From Vigna angularis (taxonomy: Eukaryota; Streptophyta; Magnoliopsida; Fabales; Fabaceae), in NCBI RefSeq assembly GCF_016808095.1, contig NC_068976.1:4993001-5057000 (forward strand): a stretch of 64,000 bases of DNA, read 5' to 3'. Of the stretch, positions 12,655 to 25,545 are shown in pieces. The stretch's first letter is position 1, and each line of letters begins with the position of its first letter. The translations under genes were made by a program, and so were the position numbers. Below the pieces are notes generated by a model. The model saw only the letters and a program-made list of their open reading frames with translations. It did no database searches and was not told the DNA's origin.

Positions 12655-15282
12655 ATGAACACCTCAAACCACGAAGAACTAGAAGAGATTCAGAACTGTG
12701 ACAATGATGATATCGAAAATGCTGAACTAGAAGAGCCAGAGGGCCAAAGTAGCATGGCATCATGGAAAAGTCAGATCACAATTCGAGGACTAATAACTAG
12801 CTTCTTCATTGGTATCATTTATAGTGTGATTGTGATGAAGCTGAATCTCTCAACCGGACTTGTTCCAAATCTGAACGTTTCAGCAGCACTCCTTGGTTTT
12901 GTGCTTGTTCGAATTTGGACTATGCTGCTTGAAAAAGCTAATGTTGTTACAACACCTTTCACTAGACAGGAGAATACCATAATTCAAACTTGTGCTGTTG
13001 CATGCTACAGCACTTCTTTTGGAGGTGACAAGTTAAAGTGAATTCTATAATTTCTTGTGTATATTAATGAATAAGTGATGGTGTTTGTTCATGTCGGTTT
13101 TTGACTTTTACTTGATTATATGTAGGTGGTTTTGGGTCCCACCTCTTGGGTTTGAATAGGAAAACGTATGAGCAAGTAGGGGTTGATACACCGGGGAATA
13201 CTCCAATTACCAAGGAGCCTGGAATTGGTTGGATGACAGCCTTTCTCTTTGTAACATACTTTGTCGGGCTAGCGATTTTGGTTCCTCTTAGGAAGGTATT
13301 TCTTATGATGAGCAGCCTTCAATGGTTTTCACTTGATTAATTGAACATATCTGGTTGTCAAAGGTTGTTATTCTCAATATAGATGTGATGAATTCTGTTT
13401 CAAATTAATTTGGTTGGAAGTAACTTGAATTGTGTTGCTGCCTGATCTGATCCAAAGTATGGTATTTACAGTTGATGATCATTGATTACAAATTGAGTTA
13501 TCCAAGTGGAACTGCTACAGCCGTCCTTATTAATGGGTTCCATGCTCCCAAAGGTGATGAGATGGCAAAGTATGAATAAGCTTTTATTTTTCATCTTCTG
13601 TCTTTTTCAAGTTGAACGTAGCAAGTTTTTATACGTATTAAACTAGTTTATTACATCTTTCACAGGAAGCAGGTTCATGGTTTTATGAAATTCTTCTCGT
13701 TCAGTTTCCTTTGGTCTTTCTTCCAATGGTTCTATGCTGGTGGAGTGCAATGCGGATTTGTTCAGTTTCCTACTTTCGGATTGAAAGCATGGAAAAACTC
13801 GTGCGTGGTTTCATCTTTCTTCTAGAGTGTGAACCATCAAATAATTGCCCTTCATGATTAAAAAATGTGTGAATTTTGCAGATTCTACTTCGATTTCAGC
13901 ATGACTTACGTTGGAGCAGGAATGATTTGTTCACATCTTGTCAACTTATCCTTGCTTTTCGGTGCTGTTCTCTCTTGGGGCATTATGTGGCCATTGATCA
14001 GGGGACTAAAAGGACAATGGTTCCCTGAGAGTTTACCAGAAAGTAGTATGAAGAGTCTTAATGGTTACAGGGTCAGAAACGAACTACAATAAAAGACTCT
14101 CCAATCTAATTTTATTTAAGTTCTTCCATTTTTCAGGCCTTAAGTAACCTTCCCCTATTTTCTTGATGCAGGTTTTTATTTCCATAGCATTGATCCTCGG
14201 TGATGGGTTGTACAATTTCGCCAAAATTTTGCTTTTTACCGCCACAAATATCCATGCCACCATGGAAAGGAGGAGTAAAAAATCACGTAAGCTGAAGAGT
14301 GGTTTATAGTTTGTATAAGTCATATTTAAAAAATAATCTAATATTGGGTGCAGCTTCAATTTCAGATAACCAGGGTCCTGATGATCTTAAACGTAACCAA
14401 GTGTTTGTAAGAGAAAGCATTCCAATGTGGTTAGCATTGTCAGGGTACATACTGCTCGCTGCCATTTCTATCATAGCTATCCCTTTCATTTTCCCTGAGG
14501 TGAAGTGGTATTATGTGGTGGTTGCGTATATTCTAGCACCAACTCTAAGCTTCTGCAACGCATACGGTGCTGGATTAACTGACATGAACATGGCCTATAA
14601 CTACGGGAAAGTGGCTCTCTTTGTGCTTTCTGCATTAGGTGGGAAAAGGCACGGCGTGGTTGCTGGACTCGTTGGTTGTGGCGTGATCAAGTCTCTTGTT
14701 TCCACCTCTTCTGACTTGATGCAAGATTTCAAGACCGGTCATCTGACCTTCACTTCCCCTCGATCAATGCTTGTTGGTCAAGCTATTGGCACAGCAATAG
14801 GTTGTGTTGTTGCTCCTCTGACATTCTTCCTTTTCTACAAGGCTTTCGATGTGGGGAATCCAGATGGTGAATACAAAGCACCGTATGCGATCATTTACAG
14901 AAACATGGCGATTCTTGGTGTGGAAGGCTTTTCTGCCCTTCCGCACCATTGTCTGCACCTGTGTTGTGGGTTCTTTGCATTTTCTGTGGCAGCCAACTTG
15001 GTGAGAGATTTTAACCCCAAAAACATTGGGAGATGGATCCCACTTCCAATGGCAATGGCTGTACCTTTTGTAGTAGGTGGATACTTTGCTATTGACATGT
15101 GTGTGGGAAGTTTAATCGTGTATGCATGGCACATACTAAAAACCAAAGAGGCTACTTTGATGCTTCCAGCAATTGCTTCTGGTTTGATATGTGGGGATGG
15201 ATTGTGGATTCTCCCTTCATCTATTCTTGCTTTGTTTAAGGTTCGTCCCCCAATTTGTATGAGATTCTTGGAAAGGGCTTAG
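12655..15282 (+). CDS. Yellow Stripe-Like (YSL) metal-nicotianamine transporter, OPT family
   Basis: Seven exons (12655-13024, 13126-13295, 13472-13569, 13666-13800, 13882-14071, 14172-14286, 14354-15282) join in frame to 668 residues with GT/AG borders throughout. The length suits the YSL clade of the oligopeptide transporter superfamily. The protein starts with an acidic cytosolic stretch ([19 protein letters not shown]) and then has roughly a dozen or more hydrophobic segments. Family blocks visible include [84 protein letters not shown] and the C-terminal RPPICM. Family knowledge: these plasma-membrane carriers move Fe(II), Cu, Zn or Mn as nicotianamine complexes, often during unloading from vasculature and seed loading. 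It resembles the YSL1/2/3 group most, but the paralogue and metal cannot be fixed here. The ATG at 12655 is preferred over the in-frame one at 12601, because homologues start just before the acidic stretch. Confidence 0.92.
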
Positions 15283-15594
15283 AACTTCACTTGCAGAGAT
15301 GTAATCAAATTCTGTGTCACATATCACTTTTACGTTGCCAGGTAGAATAATTATGAAAACTAGTGCATGGATGTGTGTCTTTTTTTTTTTTATTATTGTA
15401 AGTAATTAATTTAATTTAAAAAACTATTAAATATAAATAAACTGTCACTGAAACCAGAATATAATTATTTTAGTTTAAAATGTTATTAAATTTAAATAGT
15501 TAAAAATATTATTAATTAATTTAAATAAACAATAACTTAAAAGATAAAAAATGACAAAAAAATTATTTTAATTTAAAAAAATAATCTTTATTGT
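15283..15594. other. 3' flank of YSL gene
   Basis: This is AT-rich 3' UTR and downstream sequence. No separate feature was recognised. Confidence 0.5.
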
Positions 15595-18350
15595 GACATC
15601 CCAAAATATCATATACACATATAATATAATAGGATTCAACTATTATAATATGTAAAAGCAGTTGAGAGATAGAGATAATAGTATTTAAATATGTATACAG
15701 TCATCCAAAAGATAGAGGGAATTAAAACGAAATCAAACTTGAGTACAAGTTTCCAAAGTTCTCCAAAATACAAGGCTATTGAAATTTTAAAAAGACCTAA
15801 AAAGTTTTTCAAAAGTGTCGAACTATATAAAATAAAAGCTAGGAATTTTTCAAAATAACAAGCTAATCAACTAAGAGCTAGTAGAAGGCCTAAGTACTAG
15901 GGGCTGGGTTTTCTTCAACCTCCAAAGCTTGCTCCAATGGTACATCATCACCTACTGCTCACATCCAAAGGATTGGATGATCATCGCAAGGGGGAAGACA
16001 AACACATACAACACATACAATGCAAGGGTGAGCTAGGTCTCAAACAAACATACAGATAATTTCAATTCAACCTAGCATTTCCAAGAACGTCCATACACAC
16101 ATGAACATGTAAGTCATCATAAACATAAATATTTATTTCACAAACTCATTAAAGCAAGCATCCTATCATGTTAAGACTCCTAGACACGTCCGGACATAGA
16201 ATGTATGTAGAGCTGGGGCGGGTTGTGCACTTGTGATGGCCCCTACTGCTTTGCAAAGCCCTTGCCGAGGGGTTCCACCCGACCATACACAAGGCTAGTC
16301 CGTTACCGCGGAATAGACCTTCAGTGATAGCGCCTACCCTAGGACCTCCCACTACTCCCACCACACGCATCAATCCTCTCTAAGTGAGAAGGAAACACCG
16401 TTGGAGTGTTAGGGATAACCCCCCATATGGAAGCCTCTCACATTCATTCAATACACTAACTGATCCCACCGAGAGATCTTAATTTCATATTCAATCCGAC
16501 CACTTTAAATCACATGATATTCCTCTTGGATCAATAATGTACCTCATAAACCACTTTGATTCATCAAACATAAAATTTCATAGTCATTCAAGTGCATTCT
16601 TACTATATTGTCTCATACCAAACCCATACACCATCATACAACATCAACCATGTCATAAAAACAACTCATACATTACATACTTTCACAAAACCATCACTTA
16701 TTAACACAAATTTCTTTAGGACTTTTAATTATCAATACTTAAGTAATTCAAACAGCTTGGACACCCTCACCAATGGCTCCGCAAGGGTCAAAACCCCCCA
16801 GAACGACCTAAAGAACGTCCAAAAATGATATCCGGAACCCCGAAAACCACCCAAAACTGTCCTGGATGATTTTCCGACGACAATAATCGATTATCATATG
16901 TGATAATCGATTATTTGCGAGAGCTTTGAAGAGGATACAACTCTCTGACTAAAATAATTGATTATCAAGTGAGATAATTGATTATTCTTATCAGTTTTTG
17001 ACAGCAACGTGATTTTTCTGGTTTTGGTGCATCTTAGACATATCCAAATGAACAAACTAATATCTGTAACATTAATATTGATATGAAACATGTTTATAGA
17101 TGAAAGTAAAGTATTGCATTGGTCATTTGGATAGGAATTAGATGTACTAAACAACCTCAATTTCTATTCCAAAACATCTAACTCAATAACTAGAGGACCC
17201 CAAACCCAATTCTAACACTTTGTACCTATTCTGACCAATTTGGTGACTCAAACAAGTCACAATCCACTTGCTAAGACTGCTTCAATAGCCCAATTGGTCA
17301 TCGGAGAAGAACCCAAGGTCTGAAAGCATCAAACTCACCTTCGACGCCAGCACATATGACTAGTCACAACTGACTGGACCAGGCCAAGGCTGCTCTATGA
17401 TCAGGGATGTGCCAACTCAGGTTTTTAAGGTTCTCTATCCTATCAACAACGTACTCTCATAAAATCCTGCAAACTGTACTATGTGTCCTAGACTCCAATT
17501 ACCCAAAGGCTATACATCACTTTAATTCTCACGAAACCCTTTTCTTCCCTTTTTTTTTATATTTCTCAAACAAAAGTTCTTACAGTACCCGTACTAATAT
17601 GTTAAATATGCAGAAAACTCCATTCCTTTTATCTTCACTAAACCCATCTATATTTTAGCAATCAATTCCATCATAACAACTTACCACCAATACATTTTTA
17701 CATGCACAATTTTCCAGCATCATAACACAAGCCAATTTATACTCAACAGGTACATAACAATTTAAATCAACACACCAATTCAGGATTCAACATGCATATA
17801 TCTCATAAATTAATTTCAACCAAAAATAACTAACTCCCCTTACCTCAGAGTTTAACTACCAAGCTCACAGGAACACTCCTTTATGGTGTCTCACACCACG
17901 AAAATTCCACCACACCCTATAAACCACCCAAGTGGTGACATCAACAACTCTTAGAGCTTGATTTGACAGAGAGTATGAAAAGGAAACTTCACTGGTGACA
18001 TGCAACCAGTAACGTTTCATGCCCTAGGCTCAAAGACAGCGAATGAAAAAGGGAAAAACGACTTACCGGTCGGAACAGAGAAAACGTTCGGTAGAAATGA
18101 GGCTCTCTATGCCGTGAACGCTTGGGTAGCGCCTATCTCGAATTCTTACGGTTCAGAGAGTTGGAAATCTAGAGATAAGGCAGAGAAAGCTTTAGGGCAC
18201 AAGAGTTTAGAGAGAGAAAAGAGCTCAGGAAAGTTAGAAATCTGAGAAACCCTTCCTAAGGTCTGGTTAGCCTTAGAGTGATGGGCCTATTTACCCCATA
18301 TAAGGCCCAATGGCCTAATAATTTATCATACCCTTATGTTACGAAGTGTT
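15595..18350. repeat. unclassified interspersed repeat, probably LTR-derived
   Basis: This 2.7-kb block differs from its flanks: it is less AT-rich and has no credible ORF. It begins tgtgacatccc near 15595, a start seen in some plant LTRs. It contains a perfect 15-bp inverted repeat (arms 16882-16896 and 16901-16915, core ATAATCGATTAT) with a diverged cousin at about 16953-16986. No target duplication or second LTR was found, so both limits are estimates. Confidence 0.4.
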
Positions 18351-19404
18351 GCCACAAAAACATACTCCTTTGCATTTCCAAACACCCATACTGATTCATG
18401 TAAATAGCTTTATATTTTACTGATCTTAGAAACTATATTCAAACAAGGCCCTATAGAACTTATTTATGAATTTTAGCAATCACATTGCGCACTAGGTTAA
18501 AATACCGAATCCGGTGTGTATTAATTTTCATTTAAACTTTAAAATTGTGGACTATAGTTTTTTTGGATTGGGTTTTAATTTCTAGAAAAAGTTTCATCCT
18601 ATTTTTGTTCTTGAGAATGTAAAAGTAGAACTTCTTTTGTTTCAAGTGGCTAATTCGTTAACTATATGATTTACGGAGTTCTAATTCAGTTTAAATCAGC
18701 ATTGTATATGAAAATTTTAGGTGCGCACACGTGATTGTCACATGTCAACGTGTTTTTCTTTTCAAATTCTAGTACGAGACCGTCTAGAGTCCCTTGACCA
18801 AGGTATTTATTAAATTATTCATATTATTATATAAAGAGATTTTCTCTTTTTAGTGTATTGTTTTCAATTGTATTCTTCAAGTATCTTTTTAAATTAAAAT
18901 AATTATTTCACCAATTTTATTTTTTAAGTTTAATTTATTCATTTTTATCAATTTGATATTTTTCTGAAATTTAACTATTTTTAAAGTAAAATAACTATCA
19001 TAGTAAAAAATTATTTACAAAAAATAAACATTTCTTACAATAAAATTGTAAAAGTTATTTAAATTTAATTTATTAATTATAATAATAATAATAATTTTAT
19101 TTCTTTTTGTTATCATAAAAAAAATTAATTCACATTATTGTAACAAATATTTTTTTTTTCAAATTCTAGTAAGAGATTGTGTTAAGGTCCTTACTATTAA
19201 ATTATTTATATTATTATATGTGGATACTTGACTCCACTAATAATTAAAGAATATAATTTAACAATGTTCATTTAGCTATAAATGACTAAATAATATTAAT
19301 AGAAATATTTATTAGTATAATTATTGTATATTAACAAATATATCGGTAAATCTTAGTAGTTTGATTATGATATGATATCATAAATAACCATTTATGTCAT
19401 ATAT

Positions 19405-19408
<4 letters not shown>
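18351..19408. repeat. AT-rich DNA with a diverged direct repeat
   Basis: About 18760-18838 and about 19158-19223 are imperfect direct copies (shared tttcaaattctagta and attaaattatt blocks), about 400 bases apart. Nothing coding was seen. Confidence 0.4.

Positions 19409-19481
<73 letters not shown>
19409..19481. repeat. (TA)n microsatellite
   Basis: About 72 bases of TA repeat. Confidence 0.9.
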
Positions 19482-19484
<3 letters not shown>

Positions 19485-19589
19485 GTATTACTATTATTAT
19501 CATGCTAATTTATCATAAATGTTGTAAGTTTTATTATGTTTTATAATAGATTTTATAGAGCTCAAAAATCTTATAAATATATATGATAT

Positions 19590-20200
19590 TTTTTTAGGGA
19601 GTACAATCACTCTCTCATGCTCACTCATACTCTTATATATAGATCCAAACTCTCTTATTGACTTGAGCGTTAAAAAGTCTTTTGCTGATAGATCTTCTCG
19701 TTTTAAACAAAGAGAGATTCATTTCGGCCATCAAAATCATTCGTTCCTTATAAGAATATTTCGTACCCACCGTGGGATCTATGTAAAAGTTTATTGTCCC
19801 TCCACATTTTATACTATCACACCCTTTTTAGTCACTTTTGGAAAATGTTTGACTCTTCTCCAAACTTGTGATGGGGCTAGTCTAGGCAGTGACATATCAA
19901 TTTCAACTTTCCCTTTGTGAAATACCTTGTTTCTCCTAAACTAGTGATTAGTGGGCAAGAACCTTCGATGATAGTCAAACCAACAACTTTTTCAACCATA
20001 ACTCAATAAGAATGTCTTAGTGTGGTCCATGCAATGCAGACTATTGGGAATCCCACATCAACGCATCAACGCCTTAGACAACCTGATGGAGTAGAAGAAG
20101 ATCTCTCAACGCAATAGACGAGTGTAAGAATGAAAGAAAGAACACTAGGCTGGAGTGAAAGAGAACTGGACTAGCAGAGCATACAAAGAGATAATTTGGA
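19590..20200 (+). repeat. relic of a Tat/Ogre-like Ty3-gypsy LTR with PBS-like site and leader
   Basis: Near 19652 is ttgacttgagcgttaaaaa, which resembles the tgacttgagcgtcgga block that the LTRs at 46661 and 50513 carry on the minus strand. About 19773 reads acccaccgtggga, matching the cccaccgtgggg motif that follows the 5' LTR in the Tat lineage. A decayed leader or gag start follows, and the short ORF at 19663-19920 is part of this relic. Limits are approximate. Confidence 0.45.
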
Positions 20201-20229
20201 GAGGGAAATCCTAAACTTTGACCTGATTT

Positions 20230-20480
20230 AATCGAAGAACATATGACAAATTTTTCTATTGAAAAATTAAATCAATAATACCTTTCGGACAAAAAAATCA
20301 TCGATAAATGAAACAAATACATTCATCTATAAATCTATCGATAAATACAAATTATCGACAAACATTTTCATCGATAAACACATGTATCTGTCAATAATTA
20401 ACATTTACCAACATATCAGTCCGGTTAATAAATAGTCATTGATAAAGTGCGCTTTTCCTATATTGCAAATGGAGTGCTAC
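20230..20480. repeat. cgataaa/tatcgat motif cluster
   Basis: Repeated short motifs (atcgataaat, tatcgacaaa, tcaataatt) resemble those near 2940-3020 and 3480-3660. They are probably subterminal repeats of an old DNA transposon. No ends were defined. Confidence 0.35.
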
Positions 20481-20608
20481 ATCATTACAAATATTTACAA
20501 TCTTGAAGAAAATAGTTAAATTCTTCAAATACTTCCACCATAGATCCCACAAATCATTATATAAATTAAGGTATTGAGCTAGTTGAAAATAAAGTAGTTA
20601 GGTATGAG

Positions 20609-20791
20609 TAGGGATGCAACAGGTTGGGTCAGACACAGATAATGCCTACTCGCAATCCGACCAGTTTATAAGTAGGTATTAAAATACCTGCTACCCGCAA
20701 CCCGCAGATAACAAATATCCGTGAATATTAACTATCTGTCGCAGATTTTATCGACGGATATCTGCGAGCGCGGATTTTTTTATCGTCCCTA
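20609..20791. mobile_element. hAT-like MITE (candidate)
   Basis: The block starts tagggatg and ends cgtcccta, an 8-bp inverted terminus with one mismatch. It is flanked by ggtatgag on the left and actatgag on the right, an imperfect 8-bp target duplication as made by hAT elements. The interior (acccgcaacccgcaga, tctgcgagcgcgga) is the GC-rich type often seen in such plant MITEs. Confidence 0.5.
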
Positions 20792-21513
20792 ACTATGAGT
20801 TATGGTTATATTATAATGTATGTTGACATCTTTTAGGATTTGAGATTGTGAGGCAGCTTTACTGTGTCTGTCAATGGAAAGGTTTAACCATTATTTATTT
20901 ATTTTTCTATCTAGAGTTAGATTTTGAATGTTGGTATTGCAAATTGTGATAAATAAACTGCCACCGATTTGAGTATCCGATGTTTATAACATCTAAAATA
21001 CAGGACAAAGCTTTAAATGCAATATCATATATATTTAAGCATTTCTTGGCCAGTGTTAGAATTTTATTTCAACAGTTTTTGCACTAAAATATTCTATTAA
21101 ATATTGCATACTATTACTAAAACAATATGAAATCTAATGTCGGAACAATCATTGTAGACAGATCTAAGTGTTTATCGTAAATCATATTAACCAAAAGGGG
21201 AATGACGATAGCTATAAATTAAATATAAATTTTTGAATCGAAAGAACCAGTTGAATTCAGAGAGAAATGAAAGCTTGGCACAGTGCTTGATTACACAGTA
21301 GGGTAACATACAAGACACAAATAAGCAATTAAAGTAATTAAAATTAAGTGTAATTAGTTAATGAAAAGAAAGAAAACGAACTAAAATGATAGAGACTAAT
21401 TAAATGGATGTTCCCCATGTTGTCTACTATATTGCAGCTACGTACGTACAAACAACACACTAAAAAGGGGAAGGGTGAGGTCAGATGCTCTTTCTGGAGT
21501 GTGGAAGCCATCT
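20792..21513. other. 3' flank of the SPEECHLESS-like gene
   Basis: No gene was seen. It includes the 3' UTR of the minus-strand bHLH gene. Confidence 0.4.
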
Positions 21514-23798
21514 TTAGTAGAATGTTTGCTGGATTTGTTGAGCGAGTTCTTCGGCACTGAGTTGGCATTCAATTCCAATCTACAAAGGACAGATTTAAGA
21601 AACCATAGTTATTAATGGACCACACTGAACACGTAAATAGCATGCATACATTATCATTAATTTAGCCTCCATGAATTAAATAATTTCATAGGGTAGGTCA
21701 GTATTTAAAACCACTACCAATAAAATATATGTTTTTTCGCCAAAATAAAGATAATGCCTGCAAGATGCCATGATACATCACACGTCCCTGGCGTCTCAGA
21801 CAAATCCAGTGAAAATTGTACTGCATATCATAGTTTATTACACATCACGGTAGTTATGTACTTCACTGTAGAGGACTAGCCAAAACAAAACTACTAGTTG
21901 TATTACTTCATTCAATATACACCACATCTTCATGGTCATTATTTTAACATTTTCTTCTTCATTTAGCAAGCTTTTTGAGAGTTCAATTTGAGCTAGTGCT
22001 TGCTAGCTGTCATTCAAAGATAGCAATAAACCCTAAACCATACAATTTCTTGTTAATATTAACTTAAGATATCAATAAAACAGTGGTTTGACACCATGAC
22101 AGTTACCTTAATAGTGAAAGAGTTGAGCATGGTTTCATCAGCAATGTTGATGTTGACATGGAGGATTTCAAGTGCTAGGTCTTCAAGGGCTGATATTATT
22201 CTGAGAGCCTGTCCAGGAATTGGTGGTGAAACTGTCTTGAGAAGAAGATGTGGACCTGAAAACTTGACCTCAACATCGGCGATAACAGACTTGGAATTGG
22301 CAACAAGCTCTTTGATATTATCGTTGATTGAAGAAGAAGCCGAAGAAGTAGGAGAGTTGGGTATAGTTGGAGAAAGGTAACTTGGTTTGTAAGGGCTGCC
22401 AGGCTGTGGAGTCCTTGGGCTAATGGGTAGGTTTATTCTAGGGCTCAAGGGTGGTTTTCTAGGGCTTAGTGGTGAAGGCCTTGTGCTTGAAAGTAGCCTA
22501 GGGCTTAGTACATCACTGTAAACTTTTCTTTGTTTTTTGGCCTCTAGGCACTGTAGCAGCTGTTGCAACTCGTTGATGTAATCAACCACACCTTCAATTA
22601 TTGATGCTTGGTCTCCCTGTCTCATATATGAACAAAACAACAAATCAGCCCCAAGTACCACTGCATGAAATCACAACATACACAAGCCAAGTAGAACATT
22701 TTCTTCTGTGACTTTTCTTTCCCTTACACTCAAACTGCAACTCCCTTTTATTATATTTTGTTTACACTTATTATTATTTATTATTTTTATTTTTTTTATA
22801 AAAAAGTATGTATGTAAAAAAGTGTACATCAAAGGATAACGACCCACTTTTCCTTATCCTTCGTACTTACGCTACTCTCTCTCTCTCTCTAGGTGTCATC
22901 TTACCTTTGGGTGTCCCTATTGAATGATTTTTATACTTTTTCTGCACTCAATTTAAAACTATATAAACATTAATATTATATTAATTAACATTTTATTACA
23001 ATATAATATTTTATTGAATAAAGAAGATTTAGAGTAGATATAGTAGTGTGAAGTATATTTTTTTCTTTCAATATTGCTTTTCGATATGCTACTAGCTGAT
23101 AAAACAAATCATTTTGCAACACTTGAGTAATGTTTGTAGACGATGGTTGCTTACAAGAAAAACTGTATTTAAAAGAATACAAGAATAAGAAAAAAGAATT
23201 CAACATTGCATAATAAAATCGTGAAAAATTCATAGGTAGTTAAGTTAATTAAAGTTGTCAATGTCAGGGACAATTGGAGAGTAAAACAAAGTCAGGAATG
23301 CAAACTCTTCTTGAACTAAATTAATGTAATAAATGTAAAATCGAGGAAAGTTTCTAGAATTTGAATATATATGATGGGAGTGATGTTTAATTAAGTAAGC
23401 GATAATGAAGACTTAATTACCCGTTTGGCATAGAAGGAAGGCAAAAGTGATCTCAATACGGACAAGTTGTAATTCATTTGTTTTCTTCGGTTGCGCTCCA
23501 CTGTTATATGAGACACCTTCTGTGGTTCCTCTGCCAAGGTGGGGCTAAGCTTTTTTGTCTTGCTTTCAAGCTCCGTTTCAGAATCTTGTGGAACACTTGA
23601 AGATATTGAGACCTTTCGGGACTCGATTTGCTCGTTTTCTTTCGAAGTTGGGTTGATAATAACAGCACTATCGTTGATGGGGGCAAAATCTTTCGAGTCC
23701 TGTAGGCTCTCCAAGATGGAAAGGAGGTCCCCAAACTCCGTATCTTTGAAAATATCAAATAAGCTGTCATCTATTGATGGAGTTTTCTGGGGTTCCAT
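21514..23798 (-). CDS. SPCH: SPEECHLESS-type bHLH transcription factor (stomatal lineage)
   Basis: Three exons on the minus strand, 23798-23421, 22616-22107 and 21579-21514, join in phase to 317 residues. The protein has an acidic N-terminus (SLFDIFKDTEFGDLLSILES), then a bHLH starting SHITVERNRRKQM and continuing across intron 1 into GDQASIIEGVVDYINELQQ. A Ser-Pro-rich region follows (SPRLLSS, SPRKPPLSPR, SPRTPQPGSP), the MAPK-target type known from SPCH, and then the C-terminal ACT-like domain ending SAEELAQQIQQTF. This combination separates SPCH from MUTE and FAMA. SPCH starts the stomatal lineage in the epidermis with ICE1/SCRM and is destabilised by MAPK phosphorylation in the Ser-Pro region. 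The ATG at 23798 is the first in-frame ATG; upstream reading uses a TTG and soon meets a TGA. Oddities: helix 1 reads MNYNL where the family has MNEHL, and the protein is shorter than the 364-residue Arabidopsis one. Confidence 0.9.
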
Positions 23799-24675
23799 TT
23801 CTCCTAACTCCAAAAGGATTATAAAATATCAGAAAATGGAATGAGTGGGGGAAGAGAAATTTCTGAACTTTTTGATTAAGAAAAAGGTGGAAAGGAGTTA
23901 TGGCAAAAAGAGAGGTACCTGGTGGTGATGTGAAAGAGACTAAACTCTCACGATGAAGGTGTCAACTACTACTGTAGCAGTACTACTGAATGAATATGTG
24001 GTTTTGTAAACGGTGAGAGATAGGATCTCAAGGCAGTGTTGTGGTGCACTGAATCTTATGGCAGCAGGCAGAGCAGAAAAGCAGTACCAGACCAAATCTT
24101 AAAATTACAATTAATATTCAGAGACGTTAGGATAAAAGAGATCGATATCGAGTACATTGGAAAAATTTAAGGATTTCATACAGTGCTAGCTAGTATAATG
24201 ATAGAAAAATAAATTCAAATCGATCTTTGCATTTGAAGAAAATAGAACATTTCAGTTAAGAAACGATACTAATAACTAAAACTCGATATTAATTAGTTAA
24301 CAGTATTAGATTTGTGTTGTGTAATTTTAAAATGATAGATGTTAATTTATTAGTTATAATTTGAAAGTTGATTTTAAAGTATGTGGGTTTATTTTAAATT
24401 GAATTTTTAATTAAAGCATTTAGCATATATTAAGTTAATGTATTTTTATTTTAAAATTTATTTATAGAAGATTTAGTTCATGCTAAAAAAATATGTTTTT
24501 AATATTAATTTAATTTGTGTTAACTTGATAGTCATTAATAGTAATAATTTAAGAAATAAAAATCTTGTACAACACTTCCATCTTTAACAAAATAAAATAC
24601 AAACAAAAAAAATAGTAGAGAAAGATACTGATGAAAGAGATAAATGTAATGTAGACAAAAGAGATAAGAATGAAT
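23799..24675. other. promoter and 5' region of the SPCH-like gene
   Basis: No other gene was seen. A 5' UTR intron is possible (a minus-strand AG|GTACCT near 23920 and a TTAG just before the ATG), but it cannot be proven from sequence. Confidence 0.35.
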
Positions 24676-25022
24676 CACTAGTACAAAATGTGTTTTTAAA
24701 CTCGCACATTAGACATCTGTTTACACCAAACCGCTGTTTATTCAGACGCGGTGGCAGTTTCGTAATTCAAGAGACCTTATAGGCCTCGATTCAAAAAAGA
24801 CCGGTGCAGAACAGCTTTATTACCTCGGTTTCAAAGGCAACCGGTGCCTAAACATGGTCAGAAAAAATAATGCTTCGGTTGCACGCAGAACCGAAGCATA
24901 AAAATCTGCAACTCTGCAACTCATAAAATCAGTCAAATCAATATCAATAGGCACCGGTTAAATTAAAGAACCGAGGCCGTATAGGCCCAGATCCTCTGCA
25001 GTATTACCAAGTGGGCCTAGAC

Positions 25023-25545
25023 CTAATTAAGGGTGAAACTTCTTTCCCTTAACGCGCACCACACCAGATCCCTTTCTTTCACTCGCACCAGATCCCTCAG
25101 ATCCTCCTCTTTCTCTTCAACGCGCCCCAGCAGCCAAGCTTCTTCCCTTTCTCTTCTTCCGTTGAACGTGGACGAGCAGAGTGTTGTGATGGAGGTGAGT
25201 GGCCAGCGAAGACGTGGCGAGGCGCGGCGAGGCGCGACTGATAGCGGCGAGGTCGCGTCTGATAGCGGCGAGGCGAGGCGCGGCGATGCGAGGTGCGGCG
25301 ATGCGAGGCGCGGCGATGCGAGGCGCGGCGATGCGAGGTGCGGCGATGCGAGGTGCGGCGATGCGAGGCGCGGCGATTCGAGGCGCGGCGAGGAAGGCGG
25401 CAGCGGAGTGAATCGATTTGGCATTTTAGGGTTTCTGAAATTTCATTTTCAGATTTGGGATTTTGTTCTTGTTTTTGCAATTTAGGGTTTCTGAAATTTC
25501 ATTTTCAGATTTGGGATTTTGTTCTTGTTTTTGCAATTTAGGGTT
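25023..25545 (+). pseudogene. captured gene start (5' UTR and first exon-like) inside the mini-CACTA
   Basis: About 25040-25195 is a CT-rich leader resembling a plant 5' UTR (repeated caccagatccct; cttctcttccgttgaacg), then ATG GAG at 25190. A GC-rich repeat array follows, and then tttagggtttctg and ttttgttcttg sequence typical of plant 5' introns, duplicated in tandem (about 25425-25482 and 25483-25540). The origin of the fragment is not recognised. ORFs are open on both strands only because of the repeat, so I do not claim a protein. Confidence 0.4.
25262..25390. repeat. GC-rich 15-bp minisatellite
   Basis: About eight tandem copies of gcgaggcgcggcgat with small changes (gtgcggcgat, gattcg). 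The unit is a multiple of three, so the frames stay open (RGDARCGDA-type peptides). Confidence 0.85.

Noticed and set aside
23799..23813. SPCH start five codons upstream (MELGE...)
   Set aside because: The first codon there is TTG, not ATG, and a TGA stands just upstream in the same frame. The ATG at 23798 is used.
25023..25485. Proteins of 127-150 residues over the GC-rich array
   Set aside because: Open on both strands only because of the 15-bp repeat; no homology visible.
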